A stretch of DNA of 64,000 nucleotides from Bog-532 sp965277615 (GTDB lineage Bacteria; Actinomycetota; Actinomycetes; Streptosporangiales; Streptosporangiaceae), in contig CBDIDG010000006.1 of the NCBI GenBank assembly GCA_965277615.1, forward strand, positions 434,001 through 498,000, read 5' to 3'. Position numbers and translations under genes: made by a program. Below, piece after piece: positions 51,981 through 60,307 of this stretch. Under the pieces are notes generated by a model, which ran no database searches, was not told the DNA's origin, and saw nothing but the letters and a program-made list of their open reading frames with translations. The number at the start of each line of letters is the position of its first letter. Position 1 is the stretch's first letter.

Positions 51981-52973
51981 ATGGCCGTGCCCGTCGATGT
52001 CCCGCAAGGATCTGGACCTGGTCCCGATCCCGGCGTACCCGCCGTCGGCGGTGAAGCGATCGAAGGCCGGTCACCAGGCCGCATCGCCTGGGTTCGGTTC
52101 CGGCATGACAAGGTTGCCATGGCGGGCGGCATTATCGTTGTGCTGCTCGTGCTCGTGGCCATTTTCGGCCCGTTTCTGGTGCAGGACCCGAACACTTACC
52201 ATTCCAACCTGATCAATCCCACCTTCAGCCGGCCGTACGGCCCGCTCGGCGGCATCAGCCTCGCTCATCCTCTCGGTGTTGAGCCTGTCACCGGGCGTGA
52301 CATGCTGGCCCGGGTGGTCAACGGGGCCCGGTACTCGCTGCTGATCGGCATCCTCGCCACCGCCCTGGCCGTGGTCCTCGGAGTCTTTTTCGGCATCATC
52401 GCTGGGTATTTCGGCGGCTGGGTGGACGCCTTCATCGCCCGGGCCATGGACGTCTTCCTGGCTTTCCCGCTGCTGGTTTTCGCCATCGCCCTGGTGGGCG
52501 TGATCCCGAATACCGCGTTCGGCCTTTCCGGCGACGGGCTCCGGGTGGTTCTGCTTATTTTTGTCATCGGATTTTTCGCCTGGCCTTATATGGGCCGGAT
52601 CGTGCGCGGGCAGATCCTGTCCCTGCGTGAGCGTGAATTCGTCGACGCGGCGCGCAGCATGGGCGCGCGCTCGCCGTACATTCTGTTCCGCGAGCTGCTG
52701 CCCAACCTGGTCGCGCCCATCCTGGTCTACTCGACGCTGCTGATCCCGACCAACATCTTGTTCGAAGCGGCGCTGGACTATCTGGGCGTCGGCCTCATCC
52801 CGCCCACCCCAAGCTGGGGCGGCATGCTGGCCGACGCCGTGAGTAACGGTTTCTATTCGATCGACCCGATGTTCATGATCATTCCGGGCCTGGCGATCTT
52901 CATCACCGTCATGGCCTTCAACCTGTTCGGCGACGGACTCCGCGATGCCCTCGATCCAAGAAGCGGCCGGTAG
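51981..52973 (+). CDS. Oligopeptide-type ABC importer permease (OppC/DppC-like), system 2
   Basis: This 330-residue C-type permease has a Pro/Gly-rich cytoplasmic leader of about 35 residues, then six helices. HPLGVEPVTGRDMLARVVNGARYSL replaces the usual HPLGTDxxGRD, and the EAA loop is EFVDAARSMGARSPYILFRELLPNLVAPI. The end is FNLFGDGLRDALDPRSG. It opens the second importer operon, which is unusual because the binding protein or B-type permease normally comes first. ATG 51981 has AGGAGAAA upstream; the 275-base gap before it holds no gene. Confidence 0.93.
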   Translation: MAVPVDVPQGSGPGPDPGVPAVGGEAIEGRSPGRIAWVRFRHDKVAMAGGIIVVLLVLVAIFGPFLVQDPNTYHSNLINPTFSRPYGPLGGISLAHPLGVEPVTGRDMLARVVNGARYSLLIGILATALAVVLGVFFGIIAGYFGGWVDAFIARAMDVFLAFPLLVFAIALVGVIPNTAFGLSGDGLRVVLLIFVIGFFAWPYMGRIVRGQILSLREREFVDAARSMGARSPYILFRELLPNLVAPILVYSTLLIPTNILFEAALDYLGVGLIPPTPSWGGMLADAVSNGFYSIDPMFMIIPGLAIFITVMAFNLFGDGLRDALDPRSGR

Positions 52974-53024
52974 CCGAACGACCAGCACGTTCATCAATCA
53001 CCACAAAACGGAGGCGGCTCGGCA

Positions 53025-54797
53025 GTGAAGAGACCAGCAAAATTTGGGCTCGCTGCGGTTACCGCCGCGGCGGCGCTCACGATCGCGGCCTGCGGCGGGA
53101 GCAGCGGTGGCGGCACCGGTTCGGGGGGTGGCGGCTCGTCGAGCGCCGGCTTCAACACCGGAGTCACCAAGGTGGTCAACCCGTCCAGCACCAAGGGCGG
53201 CACCATCACCTACGCGGACAGCAGCACCCCGGACTCCTTCGACCCCGGCAACACTTACTACGCCTGGGTCATAAACTTCAACCGGCTGTACGCCACGCCG
53301 CTGGTCACCTACAAGTCATGCCCCGGGACCTGCGGCGACCAGATTGTCCCCGGCCTGGCCACCAGCCTGGGCCAGGTCAGCGACAACGGCTTGACCTGGA
53401 CCTACCACCTCAAGCAGGGCGTCACGTACCAGGACGGCACGCCGGTCACCTCGGCCGACGTCAAGTACGCGGTCGAGCGGACGTTCGACCGGTCGGTGCT
53501 GCCCAACGGGCCCAGCTACTACTCGGTCCTGCTCAAGGGCGGCGCCAGCTACCCCGGGCCGTACAAGGACAAGTCCGCGGGCGGCCTGAGCTCGATCGTC
53601 ACTCCGGACAAGTCCACGATCGTGTTCCACCTGGCCACGCCGTACCCGGACTTCAACTACGTGGTGGCGTTCCCGAACACCGCCCCGGTGCCGCAGGCCA
53701 AGGACACCGGGACCAACTACCAGCTGAAGGTGCAGTCCACCGGGCCGTACATGTTCCAGAGCTACTCGCTGAACAAGCAGCTCGTGCTGGTGCGGAACCC
53801 CAAGTGGAACCCGTCCTGGGACACCCAGGCCAAGCAGCTGCCCAACAAGATCGTCATGGATCTGAACGTCAACGCCAACGACCTGGACAACCGGCTGCTG
53901 GCCGGGGACATTCAGGTGGACGCGGCCGGCACCGGTGTGCAGGCTGCGGCCCGGGCCAAGATCCTGAGCAGCAGCTCGCTCAAGGCGTCGTCCGACAACC
54001 CGCTGGCCGGGTTCTTGTGGTTCATCTACCTCAACACCAAGGTCGCGCCGATGAACAACCTCAACTGCCGCGAGGCGGTCGAGTACGCGGCCAACAAGAC
54101 CCAACTGCAGACCGCCTACGGCGGGCCGGTGGCCGGCGGTGCCATTGCCAGCACCATGCTGATCCCGGACCAGATCGGCTACCAGAAGTTCGACCTGTAC
54201 GAGGCCACCACCAAGCCCGCCGGTGACGTGGCCAAGGCCAAGGCCGCGCTCCAGGCCTGCGGCCAGCCCAGCGGGTTCACCACCGGCATGGCCTACCGCA
54301 GCGACCGGCCCAAGGAGGTCCAGGCCGCTCAGGCCCTGCAGGCGGCGCTGTCCCGGGTGGGTATCAAGCTGCAGCTGCACGGCTACCCGTCCGGCAACTA
54401 CTACAGCGACTTCGCCGGTGTGCCCAAGTACGTGCACTCCCACGACTTGGGCATCGACATCGGTGGCTGGGCCGCTGACTGGCCGAACGGCAACGGCATG
54501 CTGGACGAGCTGGTCAACGGCAACACGATCGTCTCGGCCGGTAACACCAACATCTCCGAGATCAACGACCCGGTGATCAACAACCTGTTCACCAAGGCCA
54601 ACTCTCTGCCGAACGGCAGCGCCCGGAACGCGATCTGGACCCAGATCGACCACCAGGCTATGAAGGACGCGACCGCCCTGCCTGAGGTGTATGCCAAGTC
54701 CCTCATCTACCGGAGCCCGAACTTGACCAACGTCGAGATTCAGCCCGTGTGGGGCATGTACAACTACGCCGTGCTCGGCACGACCAGCAAGTCGTAG
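53025..54797 (+). CDS. Family 5 extracellular solute-binding lipoprotein, system 2
   Basis: The 590-residue lipoprotein has signal peptide KRPAKFGLAAVTAAAALTIA ending at the lipobox IAAC (Cys near residue 23), then a Gly/Ser linker. GGTITYADSSTPDSFDPGNTY, VPGLATSLGQVSDNGLTWTY, LKQGVTYQDGTPVTSADVKY and NCREAVEYAANK are SBP_bac_5 features. It probably delivers peptides or an oligopeptide-like ligand to this importer. GTG 53025 follows GGAGGCGG. The next gene starts after a strong hairpin. Confidence 0.93.
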   Translation: MKRPAKFGLAAVTAAAALTIAACGGSSGGGTGSGGGGSSSAGFNTGVTKVVNPSSTKGGTITYADSSTPDSFDPGNTYYAWVINFNRLYATPLVTYKSCPGTCGDQIVPGLATSLGQVSDNGLTWTYHLKQGVTYQDGTPVTSADVKYAVERTFDRSVLPNGPSYYSVLLKGGASYPGPYKDKSAGGLSSIVTPDKSTIVFHLATPYPDFNYVVAFPNTAPVPQAKDTGTNYQLKVQSTGPYMFQSYSLNKQLVLVRNPKWNPSWDTQAKQLPNKIVMDLNVNANDLDNRLLAGDIQVDAAGTGVQAAARAKILSSSSLKASSDNPLAGFLWFIYLNTKVAPMNNLNCREAVEYAANKTQLQTAYGGPVAGGAIASTMLIPDQIGYQKFDLYEATTKPAGDVAKAKAALQACGQPSGFTTGMAYRSDRPKEVQAAQALQAALSRVGIKLQLHGYPSGNYYSDFAGVPKYVHSHDLGIDIGGWAADWPNGNGMLDELVNGNTIVSAGNTNISEINDPVINNLFTKANSLPNGSARNAIWTQIDHQAMKDATALPEVYAKSLIYRSPNLTNVEIQPVWGMYNYAVLGTTSKS

Positions 54798-54819
54798 CAC
54801 GGACGCAGCGACATGAAGT

Positions 54820-54856
54820 CATGGGTGCCCGGCCGCCATCCGGCCGGGCACCCATG
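54820..54856 (+). terminator. Intercistronic hairpin after binding-protein gene, system 2
   Basis: CATGGGTGCCCGGCC, loop GCCATCC, GGCCGGGCACCCATG is a perfect 15-bp stem starting 23 bases after the stop. Both importers in this window carry such a stem just behind the binding-protein gene, suggesting a shared way to express more binding protein than membrane components. Confidence 0.75.
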
Positions 54857-54883
54857 CCGCTGCCATCGACTGGGTGAGGCTCA

Positions 54884-55891
54884 GTGATCGCTTTCATCGT
54901 CCGGCGGCTGTTCACCACGATCTTTCTGCTCCTGGTGGTCAGCCTGATTACCTTCGCCATCTTCTTCCTGATCCCGCGGCTGGCCGGGCAGAACGCCTAC
55001 GAGCTGGCCACCCAGTACGTGGGCCGCAACCCGACCCGGGCCGCCATCCTCCAGATCGAGCAGAAGCTGGGCCTGAACGCGCCGCTTTACCTGCAGTACG
55101 GCCGGTTCGTCAAGGCCATCGTGGTCGGCACCCACTACAACTCCGGGTCGAGCGTTACCTACTGCCCGCCGCCGTGCTTCGGTTACTCGTTCCGCAGCCA
55201 GCAGCCGGTCTGGCCGCAGATGACCAGCGCGCTGCCGGTGACGCTCTCGCTGGCCATCGGCGCTTCGGTGCTGTGGCTGGTCGGCGGGGTCACGATCGGC
55301 GTCATCTCGGCCCTGCGCCGGGGCACCTTCTTCGACCGGTTCTCGATGGCGGTCGCGCTGGCCGGCGTCTCGCTGCCTATCTTCTTCACCGGCCTGATCG
55401 CCCTGGAGCTGTTCAGCTACAAGTGGCCGCTGTTCCCGAACGTGCAGTACGTGCCCTTCACGACCAACCCGGCGCTGTGGGCCCGGAACCTGGTGCTGCC
55501 CTGGATCACGCTGGCCTTCCTCTACGCGGCGCTGTACGCCCGGCTGACCCGGTCGACCATGCTGGAGACCATGTCGGAGGACTACATCCGCACCGCGCGA
55601 GCCAAGGGCCTGCCCGAGCGCACCGTGGTGGTCAAGCACGGCCTGCGCTCCGCGCTGACCCCGATCACCACGATCTTCGGCATCGACCTGGGCCTGCTGA
55701 TCGGCGGCGCGATCATCACCGAGGTCACCTTCTCCCTGCACGGCCTGGGCTTGTTCACCTACCAGGCCATCCAGAACCAGGACTTCCCTGAGATCATGGG
55801 GGTGGTCCTGCTGTCCTCGTTCTTCATCGTCATCGCCAACCTGGTGGTAGATATCCTTTACGCTGTCATCGACCCGCGGGTGCGTTACTGA
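54884..55891 (+). CDS. Oligopeptide-type ABC importer permease (OppB/DppB-like), system 2
   Basis: The 335-residue B-type permease begins IAFIVRRLFTTIFLLLVVSLITFAIFF and has six helices. The EAA loop is EDYIRTARAKGLPERTVVVKHGLRSALTPI, and the end is DILYAVIDPRVRY. The outer loop after helix 1 is longer than in system 1, with an insert containing two closely spaced cysteines (TYCPPPCFGY) that might form a disulfide. GTG 54884 has GGTGAGG upstream; the TGA overlaps the next ATG. Confidence 0.93.
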   Translation: MIAFIVRRLFTTIFLLLVVSLITFAIFFLIPRLAGQNAYELATQYVGRNPTRAAILQIEQKLGLNAPLYLQYGRFVKAIVVGTHYNSGSSVTYCPPPCFGYSFRSQQPVWPQMTSALPVTLSLAIGASVLWLVGGVTIGVISALRRGTFFDRFSMAVALAGVSLPIFFTGLIALELFSYKWPLFPNVQYVPFTTNPALWARNLVLPWITLAFLYAALYARLTRSTMLETMSEDYIRTARAKGLPERTVVVKHGLRSALTPITTIFGIDLGLLIGGAIITEVTFSLHGLGLFTYQAIQNQDFPEIMGVVLLSSFFIVIANLVVDILYAVIDPRVRY

Positions 55892-56925
55892 TGCCTGATC
55901 GCGAACTGCTTGAGGTCCGGGATCTGCGCGTCCACTTCCCGACCGACGACGGCCTGGTCAAGGCGGTCGATGGGGTCTCCTACAGCCTGGACAAGGGCCG
56001 GACTCTCGGCATCGTCGGGGAGTCCGGCTCGGGCAAGACCGTGTCCAGCCTCACCATCATGGGTCTGCAGGGTAAGAACGCGCAGATCAGCGGCGAGATC
56101 TGGCTGAGCGGCCGGCAGCTGGTCGGCATCGACCCGGACGAGGTACGCAAGCTGCGCGGCAGCCAAGTGTCCATGATCTTCCAGGATCCGCTGTCCGCGC
56201 TGCACCCGTACTACACGGTGGGCCACCAGATCATCGAGGCCTACCGGGTGCACAACGACGTGTCGCGCGCCGTGGCCCGCAAGCGCGCCGTCGACCTGCT
56301 GGGCCGGGTCGGCATCCCGCAGCCGGGCTCCCGGGTCGACGATTACCCGCACCAGTTCTCGGGCGGCATGCGCCAGCGGGCCATGATCGCGATGGCCCTG
56401 TCCTGCAACCCCGAGCTGCTCATCGCCGACGAGCCCACCACGGCCCTGGACGTCACCGTGCAGGCCCAGATCCTGGATCTGATCCTGGACCTGCAACAGG
56501 AGTTCGACTCGGCGGTCATCATCATCACCCACGACCTGGGGGTGGTGGCCGAGCTGGCCGACGACATCATGGTCATGTACGCGGGCAAGGCGGTGGAGTA
56601 CGGCAGCGCTGAGGACGTGTTCGAACGGCCTGCCCACCCCTACGCCTGGGGTCTGCTGGCCTCGATGCCCCGCATCGACCTGGAGCGGACCGAGCGGCTG
56701 CTGCCGATCCCGGGGACGCCGCCCAGCCTGATCCGGGTGCCCGAGGGCTGCGCGTTCCACCCGCGCTGCGCCTACGCCCACGAGACCGGCGGCCGGGCCG
56801 AGACCGAGGTACCAGAGCTCCGCGAGATCGAGCCGGGGCACCAGGTGGCCTGCCACCTGACGACCAGCCAGCGGCAGGCGGCCTGGGAACGTATCCAGCA
56901 GGCTAAGTCCGAGGTGACGGCGTGA
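55891..56925 (+). CDS. Oligopeptide-type ABC importer ATPase (OppD/DppD-like), system 2
   Basis: This 344-residue ATPase has Walker A GESGSGKTVSSL, signature FSGGMRQRAMIAMAL, Walker B LLIADEPTTALD, IITHDLGVVAEL and the C-terminal IRVPEGCAFHPRCAY extension. ATG 55891 overlaps the permease stop (TGATG). It is close to the system 1 homologue in sequence, so the two importers probably arose from one another or from a common operon. Confidence 0.94.
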   Translation: MPDRELLEVRDLRVHFPTDDGLVKAVDGVSYSLDKGRTLGIVGESGSGKTVSSLTIMGLQGKNAQISGEIWLSGRQLVGIDPDEVRKLRGSQVSMIFQDPLSALHPYYTVGHQIIEAYRVHNDVSRAVARKRAVDLLGRVGIPQPGSRVDDYPHQFSGGMRQRAMIAMALSCNPELLIADEPTTALDVTVQAQILDLILDLQQEFDSAVIIITHDLGVVAELADDIMVMYAGKAVEYGSAEDVFERPAHPYAWGLLASMPRIDLERTERLLPIPGTPPSLIRVPEGCAFHPRCAYAHETGGRAETEVPELREIEPGHQVACHLTTSQRQAAWERIQQAKSEVTA

Positions 56926-56953
56926 GGGCCGCGAGGTTGAGGGAGCTGGCCAG

Positions 56954-58054
56954 ATGAGCGCACCGTCACAGGCTGGGGCCACGGGCCCCTCCGGCGCGGG
57001 CGGCGGCACCGCCGCCACCGGCGATCTGCTCCGGGTGACCGGCCTGACCCGGCACTTCCCGGTCACCCGGGGTGTCGTCTTCCGCCGCACGATCGGCGCC
57101 GTGCAGGCCGTGGACGGTATCGACTTCGTTGTGCCCCAGGGCCAGACCCTCGGCCTGGTCGGCGAGTCCGGCTGCGGCAAGACCACGACCGGGCGGCTGC
57201 TCACCCGGCTGGACGAGCCCACCGGGGGGAAGATCGAGTTCGACGGCACCGACATCACGCACCTGAGCGTCGGCGCGATGCGCCCGCTCCGGCGTGAGAT
57301 CCAGATGATCTTCCAGGACCCCTACTCCTCGCTCAACCCGCGGCACACGGTGGGGTCGATCGTCGGGGCGCCGCTGCGGCTGCAGCACGTGACCACCGAC
57401 CGGTCCATCAAGGAAGAGGTCCAGGAGCTGCTGAGCCTGGTCGGCCTGAGCCCCGAGCACTACAACCGGTACCCGCACGAGTTCTCGGGCGGGCAGCGGC
57501 AGCGCATCGGCATCGCCCGCACCCTGGCCCTGCGGCCCAAGCTGATCGTGGCCGACGAGCCGGTCTCGGCACTCGACGTCTCCATCCAGGCCCAGGTCAT
57601 CAACCTGATGGAGGACCTGCAGAACGAGCTGGGCCTCACCTACGTGGTGATCGCGCACGACCTGTCCGTGGTCCGGCACATCAGCGATCAGGTGGCCGTG
57701 ATGTACCTGGGCAAGCTGGTCGAGGTGGCTGACCGGGACGACCTGTACGCCCGGCCCCGGCACCCGTACACGGTGGCACTGCTGTCCGCGGTGCCGGTGC
57801 CCAAGCCGACCCGGGCCCAGAACCGTAACCAGCACCAGCGGCGGCAGCGGATCCGGCTGACCGGCGACGTGCCGAGCCCGCTGAACCCGCCCGCGGCCTG
57901 CCGCTTCCACACCCGGTGCTGGAAGGCCCAGGAGATCTGCGCCACGGAGGAACCGCCGCTGGCCGAGCTGACCCCGGGGCACCAGGTGGCCTGCCACTTC
58001 CCGGAGGAAGCTCCGGACCGCGCCGCCGCGGCCAGCACGCCCGCGGCCAGCTGA
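56954..58054 (+). CDS. Oligopeptide-type ABC importer ATPase (OppF/DppF-like), system 2
   Basis: The 366-residue ATPase has a Gly/Ala-rich leader, LRVTGLTRHFPVTRGVVF, Walker A GESGCGKTTTGR, signature FSGGQRQRIGIARTL, Walker B IVADEPVSALDVS, VIAHDLSVVRHIS and ACRFHTRCWKAQEIC at the C-terminus. It follows the OppD-like gene by 28 bases, with a GAGGGAG ribosome site. The last codons run into a 17-bp tandem repeat that fills the gap to the convergent nuclease gene. Confidence 0.93.
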   Translation: MSAPSQAGATGPSGAGGGTAATGDLLRVTGLTRHFPVTRGVVFRRTIGAVQAVDGIDFVVPQGQTLGLVGESGCGKTTTGRLLTRLDEPTGGKIEFDGTDITHLSVGAMRPLRREIQMIFQDPYSSLNPRHTVGSIVGAPLRLQHVTTDRSIKEEVQELLSLVGLSPEHYNRYPHEFSGGQRQRIGIARTLALRPKLIVADEPVSALDVSIQAQVINLMEDLQNELGLTYVVIAHDLSVVRHISDQVAVMYLGKLVEVADRDDLYARPRHPYTVALLSAVPVPKPTRAQNRNQHQRRQRIRLTGDVPSPLNPPAACRFHTRCWKAQEICATEEPPLAELTPGHQVACHFPEEAPDRAAAASTPAAS

Positions 58055-58100
58055 TCTGGGCCACCCGCTGAGCCGGGCCACCCGCTGATCTGGGCCACCC
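58050..58100. repeat. Three tandem 17-bp repeats between convergent genes
   Basis: GCTGATCTGGGCCACCC occurs at 58050-58066 and 58084-58100, with a variant GCTGAGCCGGGCCACCC between them (58067-58083). The first copy contains the TGA of the ATPase gene and the array ends two bases before the stop of the minus-strand nuclease gene. Confidence 0.9.
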
Positions 58101-58101
58101 G

Positions 58102-59013
58102 CTAGCCCAGGTCGTCCACCGGCCCGTCGTCCCCGGCTGAGTCCTGATCAGCCGGGACGGCGGGCAGCGGCGGCGGGGTGCCGCCGAACTCGGGGCAGAG
58201 GGCCTTGTGCGCGCACCAGTCGCACAGCCGGCCCGGCCGTGGCCGCCAGTCGCCCTCGGTCCGGGCCCGCTCGATGGCGGCCCAGAGCGCCTTGACCTTG
58301 CGCTCGGTGGCCAGCAGGTCGGCTTCGTCCGGCGCGTACCTGACGACCTGGCCGTCGCCGAGGTACATCAGCTGCAGCAGCCGGGGGATCGTGCCGCGCG
58401 CCCGCCACAGCACCAGCGCGTAGAACTTCATCTGGAACAGGGCCCGCGCCTCGAAGTCCGGCGGCGGGGCCTTGCCGGTCTTGTAATCCACCACCCGGAT
58501 CTGGCCGGCCGGGGCCACGTCGAGCCGGTCGATGTACCCGCGCAGCCGCAGCCCGGACTCCAGCAGTGCCTCGACGTACAGCTCCCGGTCGGCCGGCTCC
58601 AGGCGTCGCGGGTCCTCCAGCCGGAAGTAGCTGTCCACGGCGGCGTCCGCGTCGCCCAGCCAGGCCGCCAGCTCGTCCGGGCCGGAGAACAGCGTGGTCA
58701 GCTCGGGCTCGGCCGCCGACAGGCGGTCCCACTCCGGCTGGACCAGGGCGTGGGCCACCTCCGGCGTCCGCTCGGCCGCGGGCTGGTCGAACAGCCGCTC
58801 CAGCACCGCGTGCACCAGCGTGCCCCGGGCGGCGGCCGGGCTGGGCGGCTCGGGCAGCTTGTCGATGACCCGGAACCGGTACAGCAGCGGGCAGGTCATG
58901 AAGTCCCCCGCCCGCGAAGGAGACAGTGCCGGTCCACGCGGCCGGTCCGCTTCGGCAACGGGAGCGGCGGCCGAGGTAGGCCCGGCGACCTCGAGCGCGG
59001 CTAGTTCTTCCAC
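58102..59013 (-). CDS. RecB/Cas4-like PD-(D/E)XK exonuclease
   Basis: This is a stand-alone RecB-family nuclease domain, 303 aa from GTG 59013. PSRAGDFMTCPLLYRFRVIDKLPEP opens it, then RGTLVHAVLERLF with the metal-binding His, and the catalytic core IRVVDYKTGK (Asp and Lys). A CDWCAHKALC cluster near the end, with the Cys in TCPLLY, matches the four-cysteine iron-sulfur pattern of AddB/Cas4-type nucleases. It likely trims DNA ends in repair. An earlier GTG at 59100 is also in frame. It is a conserved neighbour of the arc-side genes in actinobacteria and diverges from the site-2 protease. Confidence 0.86.
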   Translation of the reverse strand: MEELAALEVAGPTSAAAPVAEADRPRGPALSPSRAGDFMTCPLLYRFRVIDKLPEPPSPAAARGTLVHAVLERLFDQPAAERTPEVAHALVQPEWDRLSAAEPELTTLFSGPDELAAWLGDADAAVDSYFRLEDPRRLEPADRELYVEALLESGLRLRGYIDRLDVAPAGQIRVVDYKTGKAPPPDFEARALFQMKFYALVLWRARGTIPRLLQLMYLGDGQVVRYAPDEADLLATERKVKALWAAIERARTEGDWRPRPGRLCDWCAHKALCPEFGGTPPPLPAVPADQDSAGDDGPVDDLG

Positions 59014-59123
59014 GACCCCGAGCGTAGGGGAGAGGGCCGACAGTATGGCCGATTTCGTCGCGGTGGCGGCCAGATCCGGGGCTCGTGGTCGTCGGGGCAC
59101 GTAGCATCGGTCATGTGGCAGGC

Positions 59124-60275
59124 ATGACTCCCGGTGATCAGCCCGGCGACCAGGAGCAGCGGCTCCCGAGGGTCTCCGCCTCCGGGATCGTCCTGGCGCG
59201 CCCCTTTGGCATCCCGGTGCAGGTCTCGCCGTACTGGTTCCTGATCGCAGGCGTGTTCATCGTGCTGTACGCCAACGACCTGGCCGGCACGCTGAGCGGC
59301 GGCACCCGGTATGTGGTGGCCGCGGTGTTCGTGGTGCTGCTGTACGTGTCGGTGCTGGTCCACGAGCTGAGCCACTCGCTGGTGGCCCGCGGCTACGGGC
59401 TGCCGGTGCGCCGGATCCTGCTCTACCCGCTGGGCGGGGTATCTGAGATCGAGGTGGAGCCGCAGACCCCGGGCCGGGAGTTCACCGTGTCCGCGGCCGG
59501 GCCGTTCCTGTCCTTCGTGCTGGCCGCGATCGCCTTCGGCCTGGAGCACGTGGTCCCGCAGGGCAGCATCGGCTGGGTCATCGTCCGCCAGATGTGCTGG
59601 GCCAACATCGTCGTCGGCATTTTCAACCTGCTGCCTGGCCTGCCGCTGGACGGCGGCCGGATGCTGCGCGCCGTGGTGTGGAAGCTCAGCCGCCGCCCCG
59701 CCGTGGGTACCCTGACCGCCGCCTGGGCGGGCCGGGTGATCGCGGTCGCGCTCATCGCGCTGCCGGTCGGCTGGACCCTGGCCCACGGCGAGAACTTCGA
59801 CCTGACCAGCGTGATCTGGCTGGTGGCGATCGCCGCGTTCATGTGGATGGGCGCCAGCCAGTCGATCAAGGCCACCCGGGTGCGCGAACGGCTGCCCGGC
59901 ATCTCGGCTCGCGGGCTGGCCCGCAAGGCCATCCCCATCCCGGCCGACCTGCCGCTGTCGGAGGCGGTCCGCCGGGCCGAGGAGGCCAACGCCCGGGGGC
60001 TGGTCGTGGTCGACCACGAGAACGCCCCGATCGCCATCGTCAGCGAGTCCGCCGTGACGGCCACGCCGCCGCAGCGCCGGCCCTGGATCGAGGCCGGCAC
60101 GCTGGCCCGCAAGCTCGACCCGAGCCTGGTGCTGCCGGCCGACCTGTCCGGTATGGCGCTGATCGACGCGGTGCGCAAGGCCCCGGCCAGTGAGTACCTG
60201 GTGGTGGAGCCGACCGGCCAGGTCTACGGGGTGCTGGCCGCCAGCGACCTGGATGGCGCATTCGCCGGCGTCTGA
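59124..60275 (+). CDS. Site-2 protease (M50 family) with CBS-like C-terminus
   Basis: The 383-residue polytopic membrane protease has zinc motif LVHELSHSLVARGYG (HExxH, about residues 78-82), PLGGVSEIE, and the second metal motif LLPGLPLDGGRMLRA (Asp near 175). Four to six membrane segments end near residue 255; the remainder resembles degenerate CBS domains (PLSEAVRRAEEANARGLVVVDHENAPIAIVS). Such enzymes cut within the membrane to release regulators. ATG 59124 is chosen; an upstream in-frame ATG/GTG cluster begins at 59085. It heads the S2P-trmI-arc-dop set. Confidence 0.9.
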   Translation: MTPGDQPGDQEQRLPRVSASGIVLARPFGIPVQVSPYWFLIAGVFIVLYANDLAGTLSGGTRYVVAAVFVVLLYVSVLVHELSHSLVARGYGLPVRRILLYPLGGVSEIEVEPQTPGREFTVSAAGPFLSFVLAAIAFGLEHVVPQGSIGWVIVRQMCWANIVVGIFNLLPGLPLDGGRMLRAVVWKLSRRPAVGTLTAAWAGRVIAVALIALPVGWTLAHGENFDLTSVIWLVAIAAFMWMGASQSIKATRVRERLPGISARGLARKAIPIPADLPLSEAVRRAEEANARGLVVVDHENAPIAIVSESAVTATPPQRRPWIEAGTLARKLDPSLVLPADLSGMALIDAVRKAPASEYLVVEPTGQVYGVLAASDLDGAFAGV

Positions 60276-60307
60276 GGTGCTGGTTTGCGGCCGATAGCCT
60301 GACGGGC

